From Alnus glutinosa (lineage: Eukaryota; Streptophyta; Magnoliopsida; Fagales; Betulaceae), in the NCBI RefSeq assembly GCF_958979055.1, contig NC_084896.1, positions 6,700,501 to 6,764,500 of the forward strand: DNA of 64,000 nucleotides, written 5' to 3'. Made by a program: the position numbers and the translations under genes. This document shows positions 22,491 through 34,044 of this stretch, piece by piece. The first letter of the stretch is position 1. Each line of letters opens with the position of its first letter. The notes beneath the pieces are model-generated. The model saw only the letters and a list, made by a program, of their open reading frames with translations, ran no database searches and was not told where the DNA came from.

Positions 22491-22962
22491 AGAGAAAGCT
22501 TCACTGACCATCCCTGATATTTCATCACTTTTATGTACAATTATATCCTTAAATTTTTAGGAGTATTAATTTAGTATATATATCTTTCAATTTTTTTCAA
22601 TTTTACTCGTCCGTTAGGATTTTCCGTTAAATCCTGTCAAAATTACCAAAATACATTTTTTTTAAAAAAATAAAAATAAAAATAATTATTTAGGAGTGTG
22701 TATTTTTGCAAATCTTTTAAATCTTGACCAACGGCTAAATCCTTGCAATTTTTGTTTCTTCTTTTTCCTAAAAAAAAATAGGGATATTTTAAAAAATTTG
22801 ACACATTTCCGTTATGATTTAGTGGAAAATTCAAATAGAGGGGGGAAGTTATAACAAAAAAAAAAAAGTGTAAAATGGATACACTAAATTGACAATTTTT
22901 AAAGTTTATGAGTATGATTACAAAAGTGATGAAAGATCAAGTTGGTAAGTGAAGTTTTTCCC
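22491..22962. mobile_element. Mutator-type MITE (unit 1)
   Basis: About 75-bp imperfect terminal inverted repeats. The left one contains CTTCACTGACC and TTTCATCACTTTTATG; the right one, inverted, contains CTTCACTTACCAAC and TTTCATCACTTTTGTA. Length about 470 bp with no coding. The GGGGAAAAACTTCACTTACC-like right end resembles common plant MULE-derived MITEs. Confidence 0.7.
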
Positions 22963-23014
22963 CTCTCTCTATCTATCTATCTATCTATCTATATATATAT
23001 ATATATATATATAG
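22961..23014. repeat. (CT)n-(CTAT)n-(TA)n microsatellite, unit 1
   Basis: Compound microsatellite at the right edge of the MITE. Length and composition differ in each unit (48391-48463 and 63577-63656). Confidence 0.95.
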
Positions 23015-25120
23015 GTTGAACATGACTAAGAGGACTTGCTTTTACAAATTATGCATTTGATTAATAAATCATTTATTTCGTTTTGAGCAGAATTTCATAG
23101 TCTCTTGGCTAATTTGGATTGGTCTGGCCTTGGTGATAATCTTTCCTTCGTTAAAATCTACTATGTATCACTCCTATTTTGCCTATGACATATATAGATA
23201 CCCTTTCATACTCACGGCTCATTTCTTCCTGGGACTTATCATTCGGACTGGGATTTACAGTTCAGGTGGTATCTCGAGTACAGAAGTAAGAGTTTAACAC
23301 ATGAATGAATAAAATAAAACAATAACAGTGAAGAACTTATAGGAGGCTTTAACTGTTGACGTACAGTCTTGAAGAGACAACAATATTATCTTCTTTTACC
23401 CATTTTTCTTTAGTTTTGGTTTTTACTATATTTTCAACAAGGTAAAACTTATCAACAAAATCAAAACAGAGAGTCTCTATTTCGACTTTACTTATTAATT
23501 TATTCCAATGACTTAAGAATTTTTTCTTTTGCTCGAGGTTGAACCTTTTTCGATAAACCCATTTTTTTTCAATATTAGCTTCAGACTCAATAGCTTCAGA
23601 CCTAAATTTAAAATACAATGAGAAACCTGTGCATAGCATGGGTTAGAGCTTAGTGTTTTGTCCGTAATGCGTGGATTTATAAGCTATACATGCAGAAAGA
23701 TGATAATTTAAGCTAAATTTCTTTCTAGATATATAACTAGGGGTGTACATGCGGATGCAGATGTTTATTTGCAGTATTTATAACTGCATCTGTACCATAT
23801 TCTTACAAACCGCATCCGTGTGATTATAACGTTTATTATCCGCTATTCGCATGTTACATAATTGGTCTTTTGAGCCTTCTATGGGTCTCTAATATTAAAG
23901 CATATTTAAAAAAAAATTAAATAATTTGAAAATAATTTCGGTCAATTTTTAGTGTCCTGACTTGTTTTATAATTTTTTATAAGTCCTATTATTTTGAAAT
24001 ATATTGATTTCAAATCATTTTCTCTTTTTTGCCCAAGTATTTCATGAGAAAGTAATACAATCAACTGTATTAATGTAAATATAACTTATACCTAATCCAA
24101 AACGATATTATTTTGGTATTAAACACCAAAACGACGTCGGTTTGGTGAATTTATTAAATATAATATATAAAAGGTATATTATATATAAAAGGTATGCAGA
24201 TACAATTGATAACCACATCCACATACCCTAAAACTGCAATTTGCGTCTATAAGAAATGCTCCTAAAAAAAGCCGAGAATGATAAAAAGTTTCTCGGCATT
24301 TCTATTTATGCCGAGAAAAATTAACCATTATTTAAATTTAATGATTTCCACTATAACATTTCTTTTCTTTTTCTTTTACATTATTATTACTTAGTAATAA
24401 ATTTTCTCAAAAATATTTTTGAAATTGAATTCTAATGTAGTCATTGAAAAAAAGAGTGAGAATTAGAAGATTTAAAAAAAAGTTGAGTGTCAAAACTGAT
24501 TTCAAAAGAATTTGAAAGTTTTAAAAAATTTTAAATTTTAAAGTTTAAAGTTAAGACTGATTTAAAAATAAAAAATAAAATAATATACCATAAATAATAA
24601 TATTACCTCCCAAAACATTAGTTTGGATAATTTATACATAATTCAAAACATTGCATCATTTTATAATTAAATACCAAAACGACGTCGGTTTGGTGAATTT
24701 ATTAAATATTATATATAAAGGGTATTAATCGCATCCACATACCCTAAAGCTGCAATCTGCGTTTACATAATTAAGAATAGTAGATAGGGGCGATTAATAT
24801 CTTCCCGCGTATCCATTCCTATATAATATAAACAAAAAAGTAAACAAGTATATACATGCAGGCCATGCTTGCTATTGTAAAGACATATTCAAAACACACG
24901 GAATTAAGGGATCTCTGTTGATTTGGTCCGATGAGAGACATATAGGAGTACTGCCAGAACGCTTCGGCCATTTCAGCTTCAAACATATATCTATCAATGT
25001 TCCGTACGCGCGTTCATTCGGGAATTGGCAAAAACCTACAGTAGATCGAACTGCACTGTTCCATTAAACAAACTCATCAAATTTGGCTGCATGTTAATTT
25101 ATTACTTGTTAAAGAATGGT
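23015..25120. other. Distal upstream region of A2 with a decayed element
   Basis: From about 23743 (GGGGTGTACATGCGGATGC) to about 24775 the DNA has repeated CGCATCC and CCACATACCC motifs. Two direct repeats sharing ACGACGTCGGTTTGGTGAAT lie at about 24081-24248 and 24632-24763. Between them a hairpin built on GCCGAGA / TCTCGGC occurs at about 24271-24318. The region recurs at 49193-50235. No gene recognised. Confidence 0.5.
24271..24318. repeat. GCCGAGA/TCTCGGC hairpin motif
   Basis: GCCGAGAATG, then TTTCTCGGCA, then TGCCGAGAAA within 50 bp. The alternating orientation could fold and resembles subterminal repeats of a small transposon. Copy at about 49729-49776. Confidence 0.5.
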
Positions 25121-25214
25121 TCACTTATTAAATAAAACCATATTTGAAGACTTAGCAAGCCTTATGATCTTCTCCACGGAAGTTAAAACATAGACCTGTT
25201 CAGTGACTCGCCTT

Positions 25215-25222
25215 CATAAATA
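25215..25222 (+). promoter_or_regulatory. TATA box of GLP A2
   Basis: CATAAATA, 96 bp before the ATG at 25311, in the same shared promoter block as A1. The conserved stretch differs from A1 by only a base or two (ACCTGTTC for ACCCGTTC). Confidence 0.7.
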
Positions 25223-25310
25223 GTCGTCTTCCAATGCAACATTTCTCACCCCTCACCCAATAAGCAAGAATACAAAGCTAGCATACTCAAAGCTGGAGAT
25301 AACCTCAAAA

Positions 25311-26061
25311 ATGATGGAAAGCGTTCCTATCTACCTGGTAACCGTGCTCGTCTTGGCTTTGGCATGCTCTCTTGCCTCTGCATATGACCCCAGTCCTCTG
25401 CAAGATTTCTGCGTTTCAACCAATGATTCTGCTTCTGGAGGTATGAAGTCATTTGAAGCATTTGTCCATAATATTGTATTTTTGCTCGATTCTTTTTATA
25501 TACCTGCTTTTCCTTCTCCATGCAGTATTTGTGAATGGAAAGTTCTGCAAGGACTCCAAGCTTGTCTCTGGCAATGATTTCTTCTTCTCCGGACTAAACA
25601 TTCCCAGAGACACGTCAAATCCACTTGGATCGACGGTCACTCTCCTCAATATGGACAAAATACTAGGCCTCAACACTTTAGGCATATCCTTGGCTCGCAT
25701 TGACTTTGCACCATACGGCCTAAATCCTCCCCACATTCACCCTCGTGGAACCGAGATCCTTGTAGTCCTAGAGGGTACTCTATTAGTTGGCTTTGTCACA
25801 TCCAACACAGATAACCGTCTCTTCACCAAAGTTCTTAACGCTGGAGACGTCTTTGTCTTCCCAATTGGTCTCATTCACTTCCAGTTTAATACTGGGCATA
25901 CCAATGCCGTAGCCATTGCCGGTCTCAGCAGCCAAAATCCTGGGGTCATCACCATAGCAAATGCAGTCTTTGGATCTAATCCTCCAATCAATCCTGATGT
26001 TCTTGCCAAGGCCTTCCAACTAGACAGAAACATGATTAATTATCTTCAGAGAAAGTTCTAG
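25311..26061 (+). CDS. Germin-like protein A2 (secreted cupin)
   Basis: Exons 25311-25440 and 25526-26061, intron 85 bp, product 221 aa. It differs from A1 only in the signal peptide (Glu for Lys at residue 3, Ile for Asn at residue 7); the mature sequence appears identical. It keeps Cys34 and Cys51, His113, His115, Glu120 and His161. Predicted apoplastic Mn-binding cupin oligomer; the enzymatic activity is unknown. Promoter and 3' UTR are as in A1, so expression is expected to be similar. Confidence 0.95.
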
Positions 26062-27809
26062 TGGGAAAATAATTAGAATAATATTTGTAATTGCCAATAA
26101 TGAATCATTAGATGGTTCAGATAGAGCTTGCCATTATTCCCTTCTTGTAACACCATATCAATAACTTTAATGAATCAAAATTCTTTCTTATATGTTGTTT
26201 CTCCTTTTTCTTTTTTTGTCACGAAATGATAATTGAGGTAGAACAAGTGCACAATTAAAGTTAATTACATTATGAATCCAAATGTTTGAGACATCACTTT
26301 TAACTTCTCTCGATACATGCCCTTCATATATTCTCTTTTGCATGTTTACAACTCACATGAAATACCTTTTAGACAATTGTGAACTCTACTTTGTGAAAAT
26401 TAGTGATTAATTAATAGGAAAATGAAAATGATGTACTTTGTAAATACATGCATATAAAAGACAGTGAAAAATGATTGCATCGTTGGATAGGGTACACTGG
26501 GACGTGCGGGATAACGATCATGGGCTTACTATACAGGTTAACGCTAAGGTCAAAGGTTTTTTTTTTTTTTTTTTTTTTTTTAATGTTTGGCCTTGACGTA
26601 CATCCCAGTGTTTAATTAGTGGTCACTTTAGACGTATGTCACTAGCAGCGTGAGACATCCGAGGTCGGACTCTTTCGAGCTACAATTGATGGATGCTAGC
26701 GTACAATATACAAGGAACTAGTATTGTATTACAGGTCCCTTGGGATAGAGCCAACTTTGCAGGAAGGGGTTAATATCTCGAGTAGACTATATGGAGTTTA
26801 ATTATGACATGATTCTTTTATTACTGCATATACTTTATCTATATTGCATTCATGATCTTTTTATCAAATAAGGAACTATAAATTTACATTGGTGCATGTG
26901 ATTTAAATTTTAAACATTTCAGTTCACCAAATTAAAACATGTGCACCATGTGTATTATTACTTGCTAAGTCTTAGACTTACACTTGTATCTTTTCCACCT
27001 ATGAAATATGTGTTGTTTCATAGTTGGGACTACCTTTAGATGTCGGATTTGAGTTGAACCTCCAGGCAAATGCGGTTGATTAGCTTAGTGATATCGATCT
27101 GTTTAATGCTTGAGGACTTATTGCAGGATAATAAAGACCGCTCATGATAATTAGTGCTTTTTGGTGATGTTGTACGTACGTTTAGCATTTGAGGCTCAAT
27201 TATCTATTAAGGTTTAGTTTGAATCTTTTATACTGATGATATGTTTAGTATGATTTCTGTTAATGTGATTATTCTTAATAGATGCTCTATTTGTAATTAT
27301 TGTTGTTAGAATATTATATGTTTCTGCTGCATAGTATTCTGTTTTTTAGGAGTACTAGAGATACCTGAGTCTTATTCCTTATGGAGTGGGATTGGGAGGC
27401 GAACCGTAAAATTAATTACCAATTAATTAATTTCTCAGGCTACTACAACCGCCCCACAACCCAAATAACCATCAAGGATCTGAATGCACCCCTAGCAAGA
27501 TGCAACACCCAACAACTGATTCCTCACTCTACGAGCTCAACTAATTGCCTGTCCACACCATGTGCCCATTTCCAAAAGATTTAGGGAGGGAATCTCAAAT
27601 TGAGTAACAACTTATTTTCTAAGAATCCCTTGAACCATGAAAAGGAAGGGCAGAGATAATGGCCTATATAAAGAAAGAAAGGGTACTATTCACACAGGTA
27701 TGTGCACTTTGTCTTAACAAGATTATGCTAAAATTCCCTCTTCATATACACCAACTCATGTGAGCATCGGAATAGTCTCATCGGATCCAGCCTCAACGAA
27801 TCCCCATAA
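26062..27809. other. A2 3' UTR and non-coding flank
   Basis: Same content as 941-2725, with the poly-T hairpin at about 26489-26610. It is interrupted at 27810 by the solo LTR. No gene seen. Confidence 0.6.
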
Positions 27810-28839
27810 TGTAACACCCCATATTTTAAGATATTAAATAAAATATCTTAAAATATGATTTATGACCTATTAATAAGGTAAAAGAATAAATATGAATATC
27901 TATGAAGTTAAATATTCATTTATTAAGAAGTGTTTATAGTTTTAGTTTTAGTTTAATAAAAACTCAAACAGACCTTAAGCTTTGGAATAACGGAAACAGG
28001 GTCAAACGAACTCCGTTTTGGTCGATTCAAAATCCAGAACGCTCGTATCGGAGTCCTCTATCTACATATAAAATTTCATAAAAATCAGAGTTTTCTAGAT
28101 TTGCCGAAAGTGACCGAGACTCTACTGCCCCTGGACTGGGCAGCATGCATGTGTAGATTCTGCCACGTCATCGCCACGTCACCCTATTGATTTTGTGATA
28201 TTTTGTAACCAATTAGTCCTATTTATAACTTAGTTTCATTCTTAGTAAACCCATGTGCCAAATCTAGTTAGGATAGAAATATTTGCTATAATTGGATTTG
28301 ATTTTATTTGATTTGTGATGATTGAGATTTTAAGATATTTTGTGGGGTGTCAAGTTTAGTTATAATAGAATTTATTAGATTAGATATTATTTGATTTTAT
28401 TTGATTTAAGTATTGATGAAACCCATGTGCCAAAATTCACATGAAATGCAAATTCATATGAAATGCAAATGCATGTAGATATTTATCTTAGTAATAATGA
28501 CACCCATGTGCCTTGGAGGATAAGGCTAACTCTCATCCATTAGATCAAAAAGTGTCTACTTGATCCTAGCCATTCATTCCCTTATAAATATAACTAAAGA
28601 AGGATTCAAAAACCCATCAAGCTTCACACACACACACTCTTGGCAAAGAGAGAGAAAAGTGTGCTTTTGTGTGCTTTTGTGTAGTCCAAGGCTTGGAGTG
28701 TGTTCTAGGAAGTTTTTTGGTAAGCTTTCAATCATCAATTTCATTGATTTTATGCTTTAAGTTTTGATTTCATTAGTTTAGGCTTGATTATGTTCATTAT
28801 GTGTTTATGTTCAAAGTTGATCACTTATTTACCAAATAT

Positions 28840-29050
28840 GCCATTATGATGCCCAAATTCAATTGGGTATTCCTTAAATGTGCCGTTATGCTGTCAAAAG
28901 TTTTGAAAGGTATTTTTAAGCATTAGTTATAAAAGCGTCGTTGTTCTGCCAAATTTTATAAAGGGAATTATTCATAATTATGCCGTTATGCCGCCCAATA
29001 TTCTAAAAGTATTTTTAGACATTACTAATACTAATGTTGTTACTCAGCTC
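28840..29050. repeat. Degenerate GCCGTTATG repeats in the solo LTR
   Basis: TGCCATTATGATGCCC, TGCCGTTATGCTGTC and TGCCGTTATGCCGCCC recur roughly every 35-100 bp with weaker intermediates. Confidence 0.5.
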
Positions 29051-29535
29051 AATTGGAATTGGTTATGTTATATAAATATATAGCTTTTATGATTAAAAGT
29101 GTTGGTAAAACGATTCTTATGTTCATAAGTATTTTAAAAATGCAAAAGGGTATTTTGGTCATTATTTATAAATGTTGTTATAATGCCCATATGGAATATG
29201 TGGCATTATAATTAAACCATTTTTAATATGTTGTTATTATGTTTAAATGATTTTAGCAATTATGTTAAGGTTTAAAAGGTTAAAAATAAAAATAGTGTTA
29301 ATATGAGTTTATAAGTGAATTGTACTAATTCACTATTATTGGTATTAAATTATACTGCAGCTAATATTTATGTGAACACTTTTCTGAGGCAAAGAAAGAA
29401 CTGTAAGTATTTATTACTTACTGAGGGTGAAGCTGAATTTCCATAATGTTGTGGTTTCTATTTTATTTAATTGTTTGCGCATGTGGATTTTGCATATTTT
29501 GTTATTTTAATTAATGGATTTAATTATAACAAAGT

Positions 29536-29850
29536 TGGGAGTGACGTCTGCCAACGGATCAGGGAGTGACGTCTGCCTGAGCCAAAAATATTAATAAACA
29601 ACAGAGTAGGGAGTTACGTCTGCCTACGGAACAGGGAGTGACGTCTGCCTGTGCCAAAAAGATAATAAATTGTTAGAGGAGTAACGTCTCCTTAGAACTC
29701 GCTAAACGGGAGTTACGTCTCCTATAACTCGATAAGCGGGAGTTACGTCTCCTATAGCACGTTAGACAGGAATTACGTTTCCTAGACTTTATTAAATGGA
29801 ATTACGTTTCCTTGAATCTATGCGTTAGAGTTACGTCTCTATAAGATCGA
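29536..29850. repeat. Tandem array of about ten GGAGTTACGTCTCC-type units in the solo LTR
   Basis: About ten imperfect units of 24-48 bp, each centred on (T/G)ACGT(C/T)T: GGGAGTGACGTCTGCC, GGGAGTTACGTCTCC, GGAATTACGTTTCC and TAGAGTTACGTCTCT. Several are self-complementary at the edges (GGAG...CTCC). The ACGT core is like that of plant bZIP sites. Confidence 0.85.
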
Positions 29851-30480
29851 ATGCAAGAAGCTCATGATTCATTTTATAATAAAACTGTGCATATAAAACT
29901 GTCATTACTTTATATTATTGCATTGTGTTGCATTTACTTAAATAAATCAGTAATCATATCAATATTGAAAACAGCGGACTCACTTTAGTATTTTGTGTTG
30001 TTGTTTTCCTCTCCGTATTGTGTGATAATACAGGATATGAAGAAGAAGAATATCAGGACTATCCAGACTCTTAGATGGTTCCTGATACTAGTTTTTGAGG
30101 CGAGACCGCCTCCCTTTTTGGGAACTACCATGTTGTAGTTCAATAACTTAGTTTAAAGACAATATTTATAATTCTGCTGTTATGTAGTCATTAAACCTTA
30201 GATATTTTGGCTTGTATGACTATTTATGCCCTGTGAGGCATGACTACTACTACTTTGTATAATTATGCTGACTTACTTATTATATCTATCTTGAGGTATT
30301 TCAGTAGAAGCTCTGAAGTGTTACTTAATTCCTAAGTTTGTATTATATTTATATATATTCCGTTGCCAATATTTAACTCTGATAAGTTAGTAATGTCACG
30401 TGAAAATTCAAAAAAATTTCACTTACGCTTTTTGTAAAAGCGGGGCGTTACACATAACCTCTTAATTTTCTTCCTTTGCA

Positions 30481-31120
30481 CACTACAAAAAATAAGCTCA
30501 TTAACTGCGACATTTTGTCGCCGCTAATGAGTACTTTGTCGCCGCTATTGATCAATAACGGCAACATGTGGCCGCTAATGAGGTGGTCACTAAAAGTCGG
30601 ACGCTAATGATCAATAGCGGCGACCTCAAAGAGTCGCCGGTAATAATAGATAAATAGCGGCGATAAATGTTGCCGCTAATAGTATTTATGTGGATGCTAA
30701 AAAACTTTATAACTTGACCTGTATGTCGCCGCTAATGCTCTATCATTAGCGGCGACATAGGGGTCGCTGCTAATACTCTATTATTAGCAGCGACATACGG
30801 GTCACCGCTAATGATATTAAAAAAATTAAATATATATATATATAATAAAAAACAAATCCGAAAAAAAAAACTAATTATAGTTTTTTGGGATTTATTTTTT
30901 ATTTTTTAATATTATTTTTTAAAAAATATATTCAGCAAAAAAGAATAAGATAATTTTAAAGAATATATTCAACAAAAAATGAATTCATATGATTGAATAT
31001 CTGAATTCATTATTTTTGGCAATTAGATTCCAAAAACCCTGTAACTAATATAAGCAATGAAAATGAGAAATATATATATATATATATATTGAAATTGAAA
31101 CTACTTATTTAATGATATTG

Positions 31121-31158
<38 letters not shown>

Positions 31159-32850
31159 GGATTCCAACAAACATTTTCTTATACATAACAAACTCCAATT
31201 TACTTTTTCTTAACCTCAATATTTATAATAAAACACAGGAGAAGAATATCATACATCAAGATATCATTCACATCAAATACTGTGTTCTCCATTTCCTTAA
31301 CCATTTATTTATTGCTCTTGGAAGAAAAGGATAAAAAGAAACAGATCTTACACTATAAAAGGAACTTAACCATTCATCCAAGGATAAAGGTGCAGTAATT
31401 TTTATGCAAAATTATGAAAATGAAGGTACCGTACCTCAGCAAACGAGCTGAACTTATTTTGTGAAGAAATGGGCTCCATACGTGCCTTTATCTGCTCACA
31501 TGCATCCAAAACTGCATATCCATACATATCAGAACTTGCAGAAGCAGCTATCGGTGATGAATTAGGAACCTGACCACCATGAAAACAATAGACAAAAATC
31601 ATAGCACCCATTATTCTTCTACAGAAAATCTTTCACAAAACCCAGAAATTTTCACAATCAATCAACCCAAATCAAAACAAGATAAAGACCCAAAAATATT
31701 TTACAAAACCCATTCGGTTTGCCAACAAAAATCCTCCAGATTTTTTCAAAAACCCACTCGGTTTCTCCACCGAAAACCAAATCCATCAAGTGAAAAATCA
31801 AAATCTGAGAATTTCATAATATCTACCAACCCAACCCCATTAAATTTTTTTACCCAAAAACCCTCAAGAACCCAGATTATTTTCCCATACCCATACGTCT
31901 TTCTCAGAGATTTTCTACCCAAAAATTTGGTACCCATCAACCCAAAACCAAAATCTGAGAAGTTACTTACCCAAAAATCGGATCCTCACTGTTTGGGCTC
32001 CGGGAAAATGCCGAAAAAATCCCTCTCTAGCGTCGCCGGCATCGGCCGTGACCCGCCGGTGTCGGCGTCCTGCCCAGCGGTGGCTGACCCACCATAAACT
32101 TCACCCTCTCCTTCTCTGATCTCCCTCTTCCTCTCCCCATCTCTCAATCTCCCTCTCTCAGCCTCTCAAAAAAAAAAAAAAAAAGAAGGAACAGGAACGA
32201 ACAAAGAAGAAAGAAAAAGAAAATGAGGAAAAAACAAAAAGAAAGAGATCAACAAAAAGGAGAAAACTCTGAAAGTTTTTGACAAAAAAAAAAAAAAAAG
32301 CGGGAGGGGGAATTTCGTGTCCGGCGCACCATCCCAAAACGACTCCAATTGAATACAAAAATTAAATTTAAAAAAATTAAAAGCTATTTTTTTTTTTTTT
32401 TTTTTTGCTATATGACAAAAATTTTGTTAATAAATTTTTTTTAAAAAAATTACAAAAAGAGTAATTTTCTAAAATGATTAAATCTAATATTTATTTTTTA
32501 AAATCAGTTCATATTTTTATTTTTGAGAAAAGATTAAAAAAAAAGTAAAATAAAATAAAATTTAAATCAAATGAGATTATTTTCAATTAAAAAAAAAATC
32601 AAATTTAAGCATTTTTTTTAGTTTTTTATTTATTTTAAATCTTTTTTTTAAATTTATTTTTTTTAATTGAAAAATGACATGTGGCAGGGATAATATGGGA
32701 ATATTTCAAAGCCAATTAAAATTAAAATTAATTATTATTTTTTTCGTTAACTATTAGTGACGACAGCAATGTCGCTGCTAATAGTATATTATTCGTTGCG
32801 ACTAAACATAGTCACCGCTAATGAGACATTATTAGTGGCTACTTTGTGTC
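30481..32850. mobile_element. CACTA-type transposon, 3'-truncated (unit 2)
   Basis: Same start, insertion point, subterminal repeats and right breakpoint as 2726-5066. It ends at GACTTTGTGTC-like sequence joined to the inverted LTR fragment. Non-autonomous, with the XDH exon inside. Confidence 0.85.
31435..31569 (-). pseudogene. Captured xanthine dehydrogenase exon, copy 2
   Basis: 45 codons, open, same splice borders as the unit 1 copy. One visible change is PIAAS for PTAAS. A small GTACC duplication lies just beyond the donor. Confidence 0.8.
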
Positions 32851-33026
32851 ATGATATGACTTTTGTACTGTATAGTATGTTTCCCTTTTGAGATTTATAG
32901 TTTGTAAAGAGCTACTCTTATGTACATATAAATAAAATAGATGATTAAGGTCTATATTTGAAAAGGTGTGTTTTATGTAAATGTATTTTTAGGCTCAAGT
33001 TCGCGTCCCCTTATATCCCAAAACGA
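32851..33026 (-). repeat. Inverted LTR fragment at CACTA truncation (unit 2)
   Basis: Equivalent of 5067-5245 with the same junction, reverse complement of 40286-40461. Confidence 0.75.
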
Positions 33027-34000
33027 GGGCGCTTCTTCTTTTCAGAAACTTATTATACACAAAAACTTCGACCATGATTCGCGATTGTTCTTATCCTTTC
33101 AAAAAGGGTGTAAGAAAATAATATTTTATATAGTACCATGATCTATTCTATGAGGCAATCTGCTAACTAAGGCGGGGGTACTAACATTTATTCAATATGG
33201 ACTGGCAAATCTACGTATGCTTCCTCATTAACCTCGTCGAAAATTAGAGAGTATATTCGTGTTTGAGCGGGTGTCACATACTTATTAAGTACACTCAACC
33301 GATAAAGTCTCACCTAATTTAGATTAGGTCTTCTGCATTAGAATACATAGCTCTGACTTGCTATTCAATACCTCCCAAGAAAAATCTTCCATCTCGTGTT
33401 ATTAAAATTCCAACGCCCAATTCTAGGAAAAAAAAAACTTATTCAAAGTCCAACGTCTCGATAAAAAGACCATGCTTAATTAATCCTTAGAGGTTGAAGT
33501 TTCTGTCTATTAGAAAATCCTTAAACATTATTTCTGAGTCCAACTATTCCTATCCTCAATTAAGACAGTCTTTAATTCTTCAGACCTCGAAAACATAAAT
33601 TATATCATTCATAATAATTCCATTAAGAATTTAAAATCAAGATAGAACCTACCTCAATCAACCTCAATTGACTTAGCGAAAGGCTAAGATGTAGACTTCA
33701 AAATATAATTTTAATCCATAGGATTCTCCAATGATGACACTAAGTAGTTTCGTTTCCTCAAATTGGCATGTATCCCAAAACTTTACCTTGATCACAAATT
33801 TGTATTATAGCATAGGCACGTAGATCAAATCGATCATAATCCTTAATTAACTCAAGTCATTCATACTACCTTTAAACTCTTTAAGGATAAATGAATACTT
33901 ATGCAGTATTTGCAGAACTCATCAAGAAACAGATTCCATTTCTTCAGATAATTCCATCATATATCATAGAACCATGATAATCTTACATTAAGAGACATAA

Positions 34001-34044
<44 letters not shown>

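Larger units (their letters stand above)
1..25120. repeat. Tandem GLP unit 1
   Basis: First of three large direct repeats. The window opens inside the gene A promoter; the same sequence recurs near 25124 and 50583. Order inside: A1, truncated CACTA, B1 pseudogene with an upstream hAT insertion, LTR debris, CACGTGGCTAA-type element, C1 pseudogene (minus), MITE. Most of it matches unit 2 with scattered substitutions and small indels. Unit-specific events are the hAT insertion, a roughly 790-bp deletion at about 8747, the B1 5' deletion and the C1 deletion. The left edge of the unit is outside the window. Confidence 0.9.
27810..30452. mobile_element. Solo LTR, 2.64 kb, with 5-bp target duplication
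   Basis: Starts TGTAACACCCC and ends GGGGCGTTACA, with perfect TG...CA ends and CATAA on both sides (27805-27809 and 30453-30457). Units 1 and 3 have the uninterrupted site. There are no internal retrotransposon genes and no second LTR, so it is a solo LTR left by LTR-LTR recombination, probably of Gypsy type (inferred from end sequence and length). A TATAAATA lies at 28583-28590. It contains two families of internal repeats (near 28840-29050 and 29536-29850). Confidence 0.9.

Noticed and set aside
23349-23639. 96-codon minus-strand frame, also at 48798-49088, with a Lys-rich, protein-like composition.
   Set aside because: The differences between the two copies are mostly amino-acid-changing, as expected for neutral DNA, and no family is recognised.
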